A stretch of 11,411 bases of DNA. Source: an uncultured Mycoplasmatota bacterium. Its GTDB lineage: Bacteria; Bacillota_I; Bacilli_A; RF39; UBA660. Positions 1 to 6,212 of the stretch are shown here, piece after piece. The translations under genes and the position numbers were made by a program. Location: positions 1 through 11,411 of the forward strand of contig CAMMBO010000028.1 of assembly GCA_946494435.1 (NCBI GenBank), in the 5' to 3' direction. The notes under the pieces are model-generated. The model was not told where the DNA came from, did not search any database, and was given only the letters and a program-made list of their open reading frames with translations. Position 1 is the first letter of the stretch; each line of letters begins with the position of its first letter.

Positions 1-1326
1 ATGAGTGAAGTTTTAGGTAGTTCTAGTTATGTTAATGATTTTATATTAAGACGTCTATTAACTATTAAATTTAAAACTAATGATATAGGTAGTGAACTTC
101 TTAACTTTATCCCTACTAATAATGGAAAAATATTAAATAAATTAAGCGATATGACCGACTATATTTGTATGGGCTTCGCTCTTTTAATTTATAGTGATAA
201 TGAGGCTATTGCCATAGAAGCCCGGGCAACTGTTGATAGAGGTATAGGTGAAGTTAATAATGAAGCTAGCATAACGGGAAGTAAAGATGCTTTTAATGAG
301 AATTTTAATACTAATGTGGGACTTATTAGAAGAAGAATAAGAGACTGTAATTTATATGTAGATGGTATGTTTGTGGGAAGGTCTAGTAAGACTAAAGTTG
401 GTGTTTTATATATGAACAATATTGCGATTAAGAAAAACGTTGATGATATTAAGAAGAAGCTTAAAAAGATTAATGTTGATGGCATAATTGATTCTGGTAA
501 TTTAAAGAGTTATTTAGATAGTAAGACTAGCTTTTTCTTTCCTACAATTACATCTACAGAACGTCCTGATAAAGTTGCCCAAGCTTTACTTGAAGGTAAG
601 ATTGCTATAGTCTCTGATAACTCTCCTTTTGTTTTAATTACCCCTACCTTTTTTGTTGACTACTTACATACTAGTGATGATTATTATGAGAAAGCGATTA
701 ATACTTCTTTTATTAGAATTGTAAGATTTCTTGCGCTTTTTATCGCTATCTTTACTCCGGCATTATATATCGCTTTAACTACTCATAATCAAGATATATT
801 ACCTTTATCGTTATTCTTAAACTTTATGGAACAAAGAGAGTCTGTTCCCTTCTCGGCTTTAATAGAAGCGCTTTTCATGAGTATATCTTTTGAAATATTA
901 AGAGAAAGTGATATTAGAAAACCTGCTAGTATGGGAACATCTGTCTCTATTTTAGGAGGATTAATCCTAGGAGATGCCGCTGTTAGTGCCGGTATTATCT
1001 CTCCTATTATGATTATAGTCATATCAATATCAGCGATATCTGGTCTTGCTTTCTCATCAGTTGAAATGATTTATGCTCTTAGATGGTGGAGATTTATTAT
1101 GTTATTTCTTGCTATGTTCTTTGGTCTATTTGGTATCTTTGTAGGTTTCATCATTCTTCTAGCATCCCTTGTTACAACCTCTTCTTTATCTTTACCATAC
1201 CTCGCTCCTTTTTCACCTTTTATTAAAGAAGAGATTAAAGATACTATCATTAAAGAAAGTCATAAAAAGGTAAGATTTAGGAATCCACTTCTTACTAAAA
1301 ATAAAATAAGGGAGAAAGAGATATGA
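1..1326 (+). CDS. gerA: Spore germination protein GerA family (germinant receptor subunit A), 5'-truncated by window edge
   Basis: This is the A subunit of a GerA-type germinant receptor, which acts in the spore inner membrane with the B and C subunits to sense nutrients. The 441 visible residues contain the family's soluble N-terminal region with the conserved stretch GSKDAFNENFNTN..LIRRRI (residues 93-113). A second family block follows, ERPDKVAQALLEGK and then PTFFVDYLHTSDDYYE (187-230). The membrane region has hydrophobic segments at about 238-259, 283-300, 313-350 and 362-392, with the typical VSILGGLILGDAAV signature at 315-328. The first codon is ATG, but alignment from memory with B. 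subtilis GerAA puts it about 45-50 residues inside the protein. The frame is open to the edge, so the true start is probably upstream. The stop (TGA) overlaps the gerC start as ATGA. The order A-C-B matches B. subtilis gerK. No promoter is visible in the window. Confidence 0.95.
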   Translation: MSEVLGSSSYVNDFILRRLLTIKFKTNDIGSELLNFIPTNNGKILNKLSDMTDYICMGFALLIYSDNEAIAIEARATVDRGIGEVNNEASITGSKDAFNENFNTNVGLIRRRIRDCNLYVDGMFVGRSSKTKVGVLYMNNIAIKKNVDDIKKKLKKINVDGIIDSGNLKSYLDSKTSFFFPTITSTERPDKVAQALLEGKIAIVSDNSPFVLITPTFFVDYLHTSDDYYEKAINTSFIRIVRFLALFIAIFTPALYIALTTHNQDILPLSLFLNFMEQRESVPFSALIEALFMSISFEILRESDIRKPASMGTSVSILGGLILGDAAVSAGIISPIMIIVISISAISGLAFSSVEMIYALRWWRFIMLFLAMFFGLFGIFVGFIILLASLVTTSSLSLPYLAPFSPFIKEEIKDTIIKESHKKVRFRNPLLTKNKIREKEI

Positions 1327-2285
1327 AAAAGATTATTATATTATTAATAGTATTGTTAATATTTTTAGGATACACTCCATACAACGAATTAAATAGTCTA
1401 GCAGTTGTAGATACTTTAGGAATAGAATTTACTGACAATAAATATTATCTTTATCTAAATGTTATTAATGATGATAATAAAGTCTATAAAGTTACTGGAG
1501 ATAGCCTTGGTGAAGTATTCTTAAAAGCAAGAAATATTGATAATAAAAAGACTTATTATAAACATCTTGAAGTAGTAATATTTAATACTAATACTTTAAA
1601 TGATAATACTCTTAACTTCTTTAAAGATGAATTTACTTCTATTGATTATCTAGTACTTGCAACTTCTGATAATTTAAGTGATTTATTTAATAAATATCAT
1701 AAAAGAAGTGATTACAAAAGCTTTATTAGGAAAGAAAAAGAGTCATCTGCATCTATTATAAATACAACTTTTAAAGAAGTTTTAAGCAGTAGTTTAGATG
1801 ATGTTAAAGACTCATTTTTACCCCTTATTAGTTATAAAGATAATCTTATCAGCAAAGGAGTTTATATACCAAGTAAAGATATTACTTTAGATAATGGGAT
1901 GGCAAGAGCTAATTACTTACTTAATGGGAAAATAGATACTTTTAATACCAAAATAGACCTCGATAATAAGAGTTATGAAGTAGTCTTATATGATTTAAAA
2001 GCTAGTACTAAGTATAAAGATAATACTATTAAGATAAAGATAACAGGTAATATTGACTCTCCTGATAGTAATGATTTAACTAAATTAAAAAAGAAAGCTT
2101 CTAAGATGTTAGAAAATAATATAAAAGAATTATTAAACAGTGAAAAAGATAATAAATATAACATCTCTAATACTATTAATCATATTTATTTAAGAAAAAG
2201 AAAACTTGATTATAATACTTACAAAAACACTAATATAAGTATAGATATTAATCTATTAGAAAAGGAGAAGAACAATTATGACTAA
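1323..2285 (+). CDS. gerC: Spore germination protein GerC family (Ger(x)C), without lipobox cysteine
   Basis: This is the C subunit of the germinant receptor. It has 320 residues, shorter than the usual 370-400. The family N-terminus is recognisable: a hydrophobic stretch (3-16), then NELNSLAVVDTLGIE (21-35), corresponding to the W-D-x-R-E-L-N-x-L-A segment that follows the lipidated Cys in typical GerC. HLEVVIFN (81-88) and the C-terminal domain beginning SKGVYIPSKD (177-186) also fit. In typical members the signal ends in L-x-G-C-W. Here it reads FLGYTPY, with Tyr17 (TAC, 1371-1373) where the lipid-modified Cys should be, and no other Cys is nearby. The protein is therefore probably held by an uncleaved N-terminal helix rather than by lipid. 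The start is set by GGGAGAAAG ahead of the ATG and by the 4-bp ATGA overlap with gerA. The 3' end overlaps gerB by 8 bp, so translation is likely coupled through the operon. Confidence 0.88.
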   Translation: MKKIIILLIVLLIFLGYTPYNELNSLAVVDTLGIEFTDNKYYLYLNVINDDNKVYKVTGDSLGEVFLKARNIDNKKTYYKHLEVVIFNTNTLNDNTLNFFKDEFTSIDYLVLATSDNLSDLFNKYHKRSDYKSFIRKEKESSASIINTTFKEVLSSSLDDVKDSFLPLISYKDNLISKGVYIPSKDITLDNGMARANYLLNGKIDTFNTKIDLDNKSYEVVLYDLKASTKYKDNTIKIKITGNIDSPDSNDLTKLKKKASKMLENNIKELLNSEKDNKYNISNTINHIYLRKRKLDYNTYKNTNISIDINLLEKEKNNYD

Positions 2286-3150
2286 TAAAAAAATAGGATT
2301 ATTACAACTAGCAAGTCTAACCTTTTTTCTTTCTATATCATCTTTTCCTCTATTTATAGAAAAAATTATTAAAATAAGTAAAAGTGATACTATTATTAGT
2401 ATTATCTTAGGCTCTCTTTTAACTTTAATTATATTTAAAGTAATATTATCTCTAAGAAAAAAAGTAAAACCTAAAAACAAGTATTTAAAAATATTTATAT
2501 CTATATTATTATCTATAATCTTTATATATTTATTATTAGAAACTACTAATTTTATTAAAGATACTTATTTAAGTAGTGGTAACTTCTATAGTATTCTTAT
2601 TCTTCTTTTATTAATGTGTCTAGTTATATCTTTAAGAGAGTTTAGGGAACTTACTAGTTTATCTTTAATACTTTTATTTATCTTTATACCTTTATTTATA
2701 ATTAATATTATAGGTAGTTCTTTTAGTATAGATTTAACTTATTTAAAAGTACCTTTTACAAGTAGTATTACTAATATAATTAATGGTGGCCTCTTATTTT
2801 TTATCTATGAAATAATTCCTTTATCACTACTTTTATTTATTCCTTATAAAGAGATTGATGCATTAAAAAAACAAGATAAGTATTTATATCTTGCAATAAT
2901 TTCTGGTATTATAGTAATAATTATAGATTACTTATTATTATATTTCTCTTCTAGTATTAATGTCTTAACTAGTTATAACTATCCTTTTATGTTAACGATA
3001 AATAGTCTTTCTAGTACCTTTATCTTAGGTAGACTAAGTTATCTAATAAGCTTCTATTTATTATTCTCACAACTTATTACTCTATCGCTAATTATTTGTG
3101 TAATTAAGCAGTTATCATTGAGCAAGTATATCCCAATGACTCAAGATTAG
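2278..3150 (+). CDS. gerB: Spore germination protein GerB family permease-like subunit (compact)
   Basis: This is the B subunit of the germinant receptor, a member of the APC-type transporter superfamily that helps recognise germinant in the spore inner membrane. It is 290 residues, against roughly 360 usual. About eight hydrophobic segments can be seen (near 7-28, 37-58, 69-91, 103-119, 127-146, 168-190, 202-224 and 253-277), so one or two of the usual ten helices may be missing or hard to see. The YPFMLTINSL block and RLSYLISF near residues 235-259 match the family's late YP..RLE region. The assignment rests mainly on position after gerA and gerC plus this topology. The start has a strong Shine-Dalgarno (AAAAGGAGAAG) inside the gerC end. 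The last 15 codons overlap the end of the convergent 173-aa gene, and no good terminator is visible after the stop. Confidence 0.85.
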   Translation: MTNKKIGLLQLASLTFFLSISSFPLFIEKIIKISKSDTIISIILGSLLTLIIFKVILSLRKKVKPKNKYLKIFISILLSIIFIYLLLETTNFIKDTYLSSGNFYSILILLLLMCLVISLREFRELTSLSLILLFIFIPLFIINIIGSSFSIDLTYLKVPFTSSITNIINGGLLFFIYEIIPLSLLLFIPYKEIDALKKQDKYLYLAIISGIIVIIIDYLLLYFSSSINVLTSYNYPFMLTINSLSSTFILGRLSYLISFYLLFSQLITLSLIICVIKQLSLSKYIPMTQD

Positions 3151-3625
3151 TTTTTTGCATGTCTAAAGGCTGAAAATATGTATCTAAACTTGTATTAGTA
3201 GCATTAGCTTCTTTCATCTCTCGTGTAAGAATAAATTTCGTAGATAATCCCTCTGTATCCTCTTCTACTAAACCTGTATTTCTTATGTAATTAATCTCTG
3301 ATAAAACAGGATTATCAGTAACAGTATTATCTACTACCTCTGGCATATCATACTCAAATGTTACCTTATTTAAAATATCATTACCATAATTACTAGTAAT
3401 AGTAATGTTGTAAATCATCGTTCCTACAGTAGCTTCCCTTCTACATGTTAAAGCAGTTGCATTTGTTATAGTACTATTACTATTATTACTATTAGCACTA
3501 GCATTACTATTATTATCAGCAAAAAATATTCTAGTTATAGGAGGAGCTATAATCAATAGTACAAATATTACTATTAAAAGATATATAAATATATTAGTAA
3601 CGGAACTCTCTTTTTTTTCTTTCAT
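3104..3625 (-). CDS. Unrecognised single-pass membrane protein with extracytoplasmic two-cysteine domain (173 aa)
   Basis: I do not recognise this protein with certainty. Residues 1-9 are charged (MKEKKESSV), 11-31 form one hydrophobic helix, and 36-57 form a low-complexity Asn/Ser/Ala/Thr linker. A compact domain of about 115 residues follows. This order suggests an N-in anchor with the domain outside the membrane. The domain starts TALTCRRE (Cys61) and ends LESLGYTCSM (Cys168); these are the only two cysteines and could form a disulfide. The layout (x-L-T-C start, strand-rich middle, L-x-x-x-G-Y-T-C end) resembles small DUF1307/YehR-like surface lipoproteins of Bacillota, but no lipobox is present and the resemblance is only impressionistic. 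The start has a good ribosome site (AGAAGGAAACTT) and overlaps the 135-aa gene as ATGA, so the two are one operon. The 3' end overlaps gerB by 47 bp. Confidence 0.75.
   Translation of the reverse strand: MKEKKESSVTNIFIYLLIVIFVLLIIAPPITRIFFADNNSNASANSNNSNSTITNATALTCRREATVGTMIYNITITSNYGNDILNKVTFEYDMPEVVDNTVTDNPVLSEINYIRNTGLVEEDTEGLSTKFILTREMKEANATNTSLDTYFQPLDMQKTNLESLGYTCSMITA
3473..3514 (-). repeat. Triplet-periodic low-complexity tract coding an Asn/Ser/Ala linker
   Basis: The 42 bases encode residues 38-51 of the 173-aa protein almost entirely with AAT/AGT/GCT-type codons, giving a run of near-identical triplets (ATT, ACT and AGC on the plus strand). The tract lies between the membrane helix and the outer domain. 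In-frame gain or loss of triplets would change linker length without breaking the gene. Confidence 0.55.
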
Positions 3626-4029
3626 AAGTTTCCTTCTCCCTTCTCATATTCAAGTTTCTCTTTTTTTCTAATATTTATAATAAATTTACAAATATAATAA
3701 ATTAAAAATATCAATGGAAACAAAGGAAATACCATAAAGAAATAATATAAAAATTCGTTTTCATCTATAGCATTTAAATTTCTTATATTCTCTGTAAACG
3801 CTAAAGAAAAGCCAATAGAAACTGATAAAAGAATCGATGTAAAAATAATGCCAATAACATTACTCCAATAATTAATAACAAAATTTGTTCTATTAGTATT
3901 TTTGTTTTTATTATGATATTCATAAATTTTTACCCCAATAAAAAATATAATAAAAATTGCAATTAATGGTATTATTACATAAAATAATAAAACTTTTAAA
4001 TTCTCTTCACTATACACTGTCCTAGTCAT
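3622..4029 (-). CDS. Unrecognised three-helix membrane protein (135 aa)
   Basis: I see no family motif. The protein has hydrophobic segments at about 12-33, 57-78 and 93-118. A hydrophilic Asn/Lys-rich loop (39-50) lies between the first two, and the tail is charged (RKKEKLEYEKGEGN). The start is chosen at 4029 because AGGTGGTG lies 5 bases upstream and a promoter with extended -10 lies just before that. A longer reading from an ATG at 4116 has no ribosome site and would begin upstream of the promoter. The TGA stop overlaps the next ATG (ATGA), so the product is probably made together with the 173-aa protein, and the two may interact. Function is unknown. Confidence 0.7.
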   Translation of the reverse strand: MTRTVYSEENLKVLLFYVIIPLIAIFIIFFIGVKIYEYHNKNKNTNRTNFVINYWSNVIGIIFTSILLSVSIGFSLAFTENIRNLNAIDENEFLYYFFMVFPLFPLIFLIYYICKFIINIRKKEKLEYEKGEGNL

Positions 4030-4034
4030 ATTCA

Positions 4035-4042
4035 CACCACCT
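4035..4042 (-). promoter_or_regulatory. Ribosome binding site fixing the start of the 135-aa gene
   Basis: Read on the minus strand the bases are AGGTGGTG, five bases ahead of the ATG at 4027-4029. The in-frame ATG at 4116 has no comparable site, so this one decides the start. Confidence 0.6.
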
Positions 4043-4048
4043 ATTATA

Positions 4049-4077
4049 ATAATAGCATAGAAAAAGATTCTCTTCAA
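4049..4077 (-). promoter_or_regulatory. Sigma-A-type promoter with extended -10 for the 135/173-aa pair
   Basis: On the minus strand, TTGAAG (4072-4077) is separated by exactly 17 bp from TATTAT (4049-4054), and TG lies one base before the -10 (TGC-TATTAT). Transcription would start near 4042, at the edge of the ribosome site, giving a very short leader. AT-rich DNA yields such matches by chance, but spacing, extended -10 and position all agree. Confidence 0.5.
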
Positions 4078-4168
4078 CTGAACATAGAAAATATTTACTT
4101 TTTTCTTACTTATCATTAATTCAAATCATGATTATTATAAAACTATTGTAGAGAATTTTTGGTTAAAT

Positions 4169-4208
4169 AAAAAGTAACTATTTCAAAGTTTTGATATAAT
4201 TACTTTTT
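4169..4208 (-). terminator. Weak AT-only inverted repeat after ogt-like gene
   Basis: AAAAAGTAA at 4169-4177 is perfectly complementary to TTACTTTTT at 4200-4208, with a 22-base loop. Pairing can extend inward with one mismatch. The repeat spans the stop codon of the alkyltransferase gene, and in its transcript the second arm ends in five U's. The stem has a single G-C pair, so termination would be weak; it may equally be chance. Confidence 0.3.
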
Positions 4209-4664
4209 GTTATTAGATTCTAATTTTAAAAGGTATTCTTTTTTTTCTATATCAGATACATAGCTTCCTATATCATTATCATCTTTTACTACCCTATGAC
4301 ATGGTAAAATGATTGGACAAGGATTCTCATTTAAAACAGTTATAACTGGACTAGTCATCTCTTCATTTCCTAAAAATCTAGCAACATCTTTATATGTTAA
4401 AGTTTCTCCATAAGGTATATGACTTACTACTTCTAAAACTCGCTTTTCTAATCCTGAAATTAAATAATTGTAAAAAGAAAATGATTTTATTTCTCCTTTA
4501 AAATATAAATCCAATTCATTTTTAACCTTAATACTTAAATTATTTTCTCTTTCTTCCTCTGTTTTCTCTTCAATAAAAGTTAAAGACAAGACATCATAAC
4601 GACTCGTATTAATTCTAATTATTCCAATAGGACTCTCATAAAAAGAAAGATAACTAACATGCAT
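4200..4664 (-). CDS. ogt: Methylated-DNA-[protein]-cysteine S-methyltransferase family (Ogt/MGMT-like) with divergent DNA-recognition helix
   Basis: The family removes alkyl groups from O6-alkylguanine by suicidal transfer to an active-site Cys. The protein has 154 residues, typical for Ogt. Gap-free alignment from memory with human MGMT places the acceptor Cys at 122 (PCHRV, 121-125), the hinge Asn at 114, His at 123, Glu at 149 and the DNA-contacting Tyr at 91 (IPYGETLTYKDVA), so the chemistry looks intact. The recognition helix does not match: the usual A-R-A-V-G reads T-S-P-V-I (104-108), so the arginine finger is Ser105, the following Ala is Pro106 and the Gly pair is Ile108-Thr109. Substrate or DNA binding may therefore differ. 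The start follows TTAAGGAGTAG, which lies in the 12-bp gap after the VTT gene. It is the last gene of the five-gene unit. Confidence 0.88.
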   Translation of the reverse strand: MHVSYLSFYESPIGIIRINTSRYDVLSLTFIEEKTEEERENNLSIKVKNELDLYFKGEIKSFSFYNYLISGLEKRVLEVVSHIPYGETLTYKDVARFLGNEEMTSPVITVLNENPCPIILPCHRVVKDDNDIGSYVSDIEKKEYLLKLESNNKK

Positions 4665-4676
4665 AATTACTACTCC

Positions 4677-5249
4677 TTAAAATAATTTTATGAATAAACT
4701 ATAGAAGATTAACGTCAATGGTTTACCTACTAATATTATAATAAGAAATTTTCTAAAGGTCAAATTACTAATTCCTGATATATAACAAAGCAAATCATCT
4801 GGAGCTCCTGGTAAAAGAATTCCCCAAAAGAATATTGCTTCAAACTTTTTTGTTCTAATATATTTTAAGTATTTATTAATTGTCTCTTCTTTAAATAATT
4901 TTTTTATAAGAGGAAGACCAAAGTTTCTACTTAGCATATAAGCAACTATACTACCTAGTGTTAGGCCTAAGTAATTATAGATAAAACCTTCTATTGGTCC
5001 AAAAGCAAGAGTTCCTGCAAGACAAGAAGCACCTCCTGGTATAACAGGGAATACTACTTGAACTATTTGAATAAGTAAAAAGATTATGGGACCGATAATA
5101 CCATAAGATTTTATTTTATCTACTAAAAGTTCAGGACTCGTTAAAAGATTCATCTTGATAGCATAGATGATAAAAGCCACTAGAAGTATAGTTATGATAA
5201 CTGTCATAATTGTCATTATTCTCTTTAATCTTTGCCCATCTTTATCCAT
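4677..5249 (-). CDS. TVP38/TMEM64 (VTT-domain, DedA-superfamily) membrane protein
   Basis: This integral membrane protein belongs to the VTT/DedA superfamily, whose members are implicated in lipid scrambling or small-solute transport across the cytoplasmic membrane; no precise substrate is known for this branch. It has 190 residues. The first helix spans about 11-31, and re-entrant family motifs follow: VFPVIPGG (66-73) with AGTLAFGPIEG (78-88), and LLPGAPDDLLCYISGIS (145-161). These two Pro/Gly-rich motifs are the hallmark of the TVP38/TMEM64 type. The start has a clear GGAGG site. A 51-bp gap separates it from the MYG1-like gene upstream, with no convincing promoter, so it is likely read through from the upstream operon. 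Confidence 0.88.
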   Translation of the reverse strand: MDKDGQRLKRIMTIMTVIITILLVAFIIYAIKMNLLTSPELLVDKIKSYGIIGPIIFLLIQIVQVVFPVIPGGASCLAGTLAFGPIEGFIYNYLGLTLGSIVAYMLSRNFGLPLIKKLFKEETINKYLKYIRTKKFEAIFFWGILLPGAPDDLLCYISGISNLTFRKFLIIILVGKPLTLIFYSLFIKLF

Positions 5250-5300
5250 CTTTATTCCTCCATTTATTATTGTAACCCAAACTATTATTAATTACTACTA

Positions 5301-6212
5301 TTATTCTTTCTCATTTACATCTAAAGCGATTTCTGCAAGTTTTTTAGCAGTATCTAAAGTACTCGCTGTCATTAAAAATCTATTAGTATGACAAAATAGT
5401 GAGCCTTTTATTCCTGTTACTTCTTCTAAATCACTATTAGAAAGGCCTCCCCAGCTCTTTGGAAAATAGACTCTACTAGTTTTATCAGTAGTACTAATAG
5501 GAACTGTTTTAATACCATAACCTCCTCTATTAGAAGGATAGATTACAAATTTTATTTTTTTACCAGCAAGAGATGTTAAAACTGTCTCTTCATAAGGTAA
5601 ATATTCATCTAAGATAAGTAGTGGCCCTTTAGTTTTATTAAGAAGCTTTTTTACTTTATCCCCAGCTTCTACTTTACCTACTACATTCTTTAATTCTTCA
5701 GTTAATATAGACTCTGCAAGATTAACGGCTTTAATAAACTGTTCATCTTCACTATCATTACTTAAGTAACTAGGATTATATATTTTAATAATATCGCTTA
5801 CTGTCTTTACTTTATAATTTGCTTTTACATCAGGGAAAATACCATTATCGATGGCATCTATTCCTTCTATAAAGTCTTTTACAAAATAATTATAGATAGC
5901 TTTAGTATTTTTTAGTTTCATTTTCTTTAAAAAGTCTATACCAAACTCTTCAAAAAGGAGTCCAAATGATGAGTATTTTATTCCATTATCTCTAACTCTA
6001 GCATCACTTTGATGATGGTCAAACTTACCTTTGCCAATATCATAGACAAGGGTATTAGGTGAGATATCTATAGGTACTTCACTTACTCTTATGACTTTAA
6101 AACTACCAAAATAAAGAGAAAGAAAAGCAGTTGCAAAAACTTCATCAGCATGCATTGTACCATTATGAGTAATACCATTCGCTTCCTTTATATCTTTAAC
6201 TAATGTAATCAT
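5301..6212 (-). CDS. MYG1 family (UPF0160) DHH-like metal-dependent phosphoesterase/exonuclease
   Basis: MYG1-family proteins are DHH-superfamily metal-dependent hydrolases; the human member is reported to be a 3'-5' RNA exonuclease, while bacterial members are poorly characterised. The 303 residues show the family motifs in order: THNGTMHADE (15-24), with metal-ligand candidates His16, His21 and Asp23; YDIGKGKFDHHQ (57-68), the DHH box; and EGIDAIDNGI (115-124). The C-terminal half has GGYGIKTVP and then FPKSWGGLS...VTGIKG. The usual F-x-H-x-x-G-F-I-G near the end reads FCHTNRFLM. Length is normal and no signal peptide is seen, so a cytoplasmic enzyme is expected. The start overlaps the glycosyltransferase stop as ATGA and is preceded by a near-perfect AAAGGAGGT site, so it is translationally coupled and probably well translated. 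Confidence 0.88.
   Translation of the reverse strand: MITLVKDIKEANGITHNGTMHADEVFATAFLSLYFGSFKVIRVSEVPIDISPNTLVYDIGKGKFDHHQSDARVRDNGIKYSSFGLLFEEFGIDFLKKMKLKNTKAIYNYFVKDFIEGIDAIDNGIFPDVKANYKVKTVSDIIKIYNPSYLSNDSEDEQFIKAVNLAESILTEELKNVVGKVEAGDKVKKLLNKTKGPLLILDEYLPYEETVLTSLAGKKIKFVIYPSNRGGYGIKTVPISTTDKTSRVYFPKSWGGLSNSDLEEVTGIKGSLFCHTNRFLMTASTLDTAKKLAEIALDVNEKE

Noticed and set aside
1..3. ATG at the first base as the true start of gerA
   Set aside because: The first visible residues align inside the family's N-terminal domain, about 45-50 residues in, and the frame is open to the edge. No upstream ribosome site can be inspected.
189..1022. Minus-strand readings of 98 and 77 codons within gerA
   Set aside because: They are antisense to strongly conserved GerA sequence and carry no motif.
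1324..1326. Possible mycoplasma-type code (TGA as Trp)
   Set aside because: TGA ends gerA, the glycosyltransferase and the 135-aa gene at sensible overlaps, and Trp residues in conserved motifs use TGG.
3115..3156. Intrinsic terminator for gerB
   Set aside because: The 6-bp stem with a 13-base loop is weak, is separated from the T-run by eleven bases and lies in two coding frames. It is kept only as a remark in the overlap finding.
4030..4116. Longer N-terminus of the 135-aa protein starting at 4116
   Set aside because: There is no ribosome site before that ATG, and the best promoter lies downstream of it. AGGTGGTG just before 4029 fits much better.
5250..5300. Promoter in the 51-bp gap before the VTT gene
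   Set aside because: A TACAAT-like -10 is present, but no acceptable -35 lies at 16-18 bp. Read-through from the upstream genes explains expression.
5167..5391. Plus-strand reading of 74 codons across the VTT/MYG1 junction
   Set aside because: It is antisense to two well-supported genes, and its sequence is the hydrophobic composition expected from AT-rich complement.
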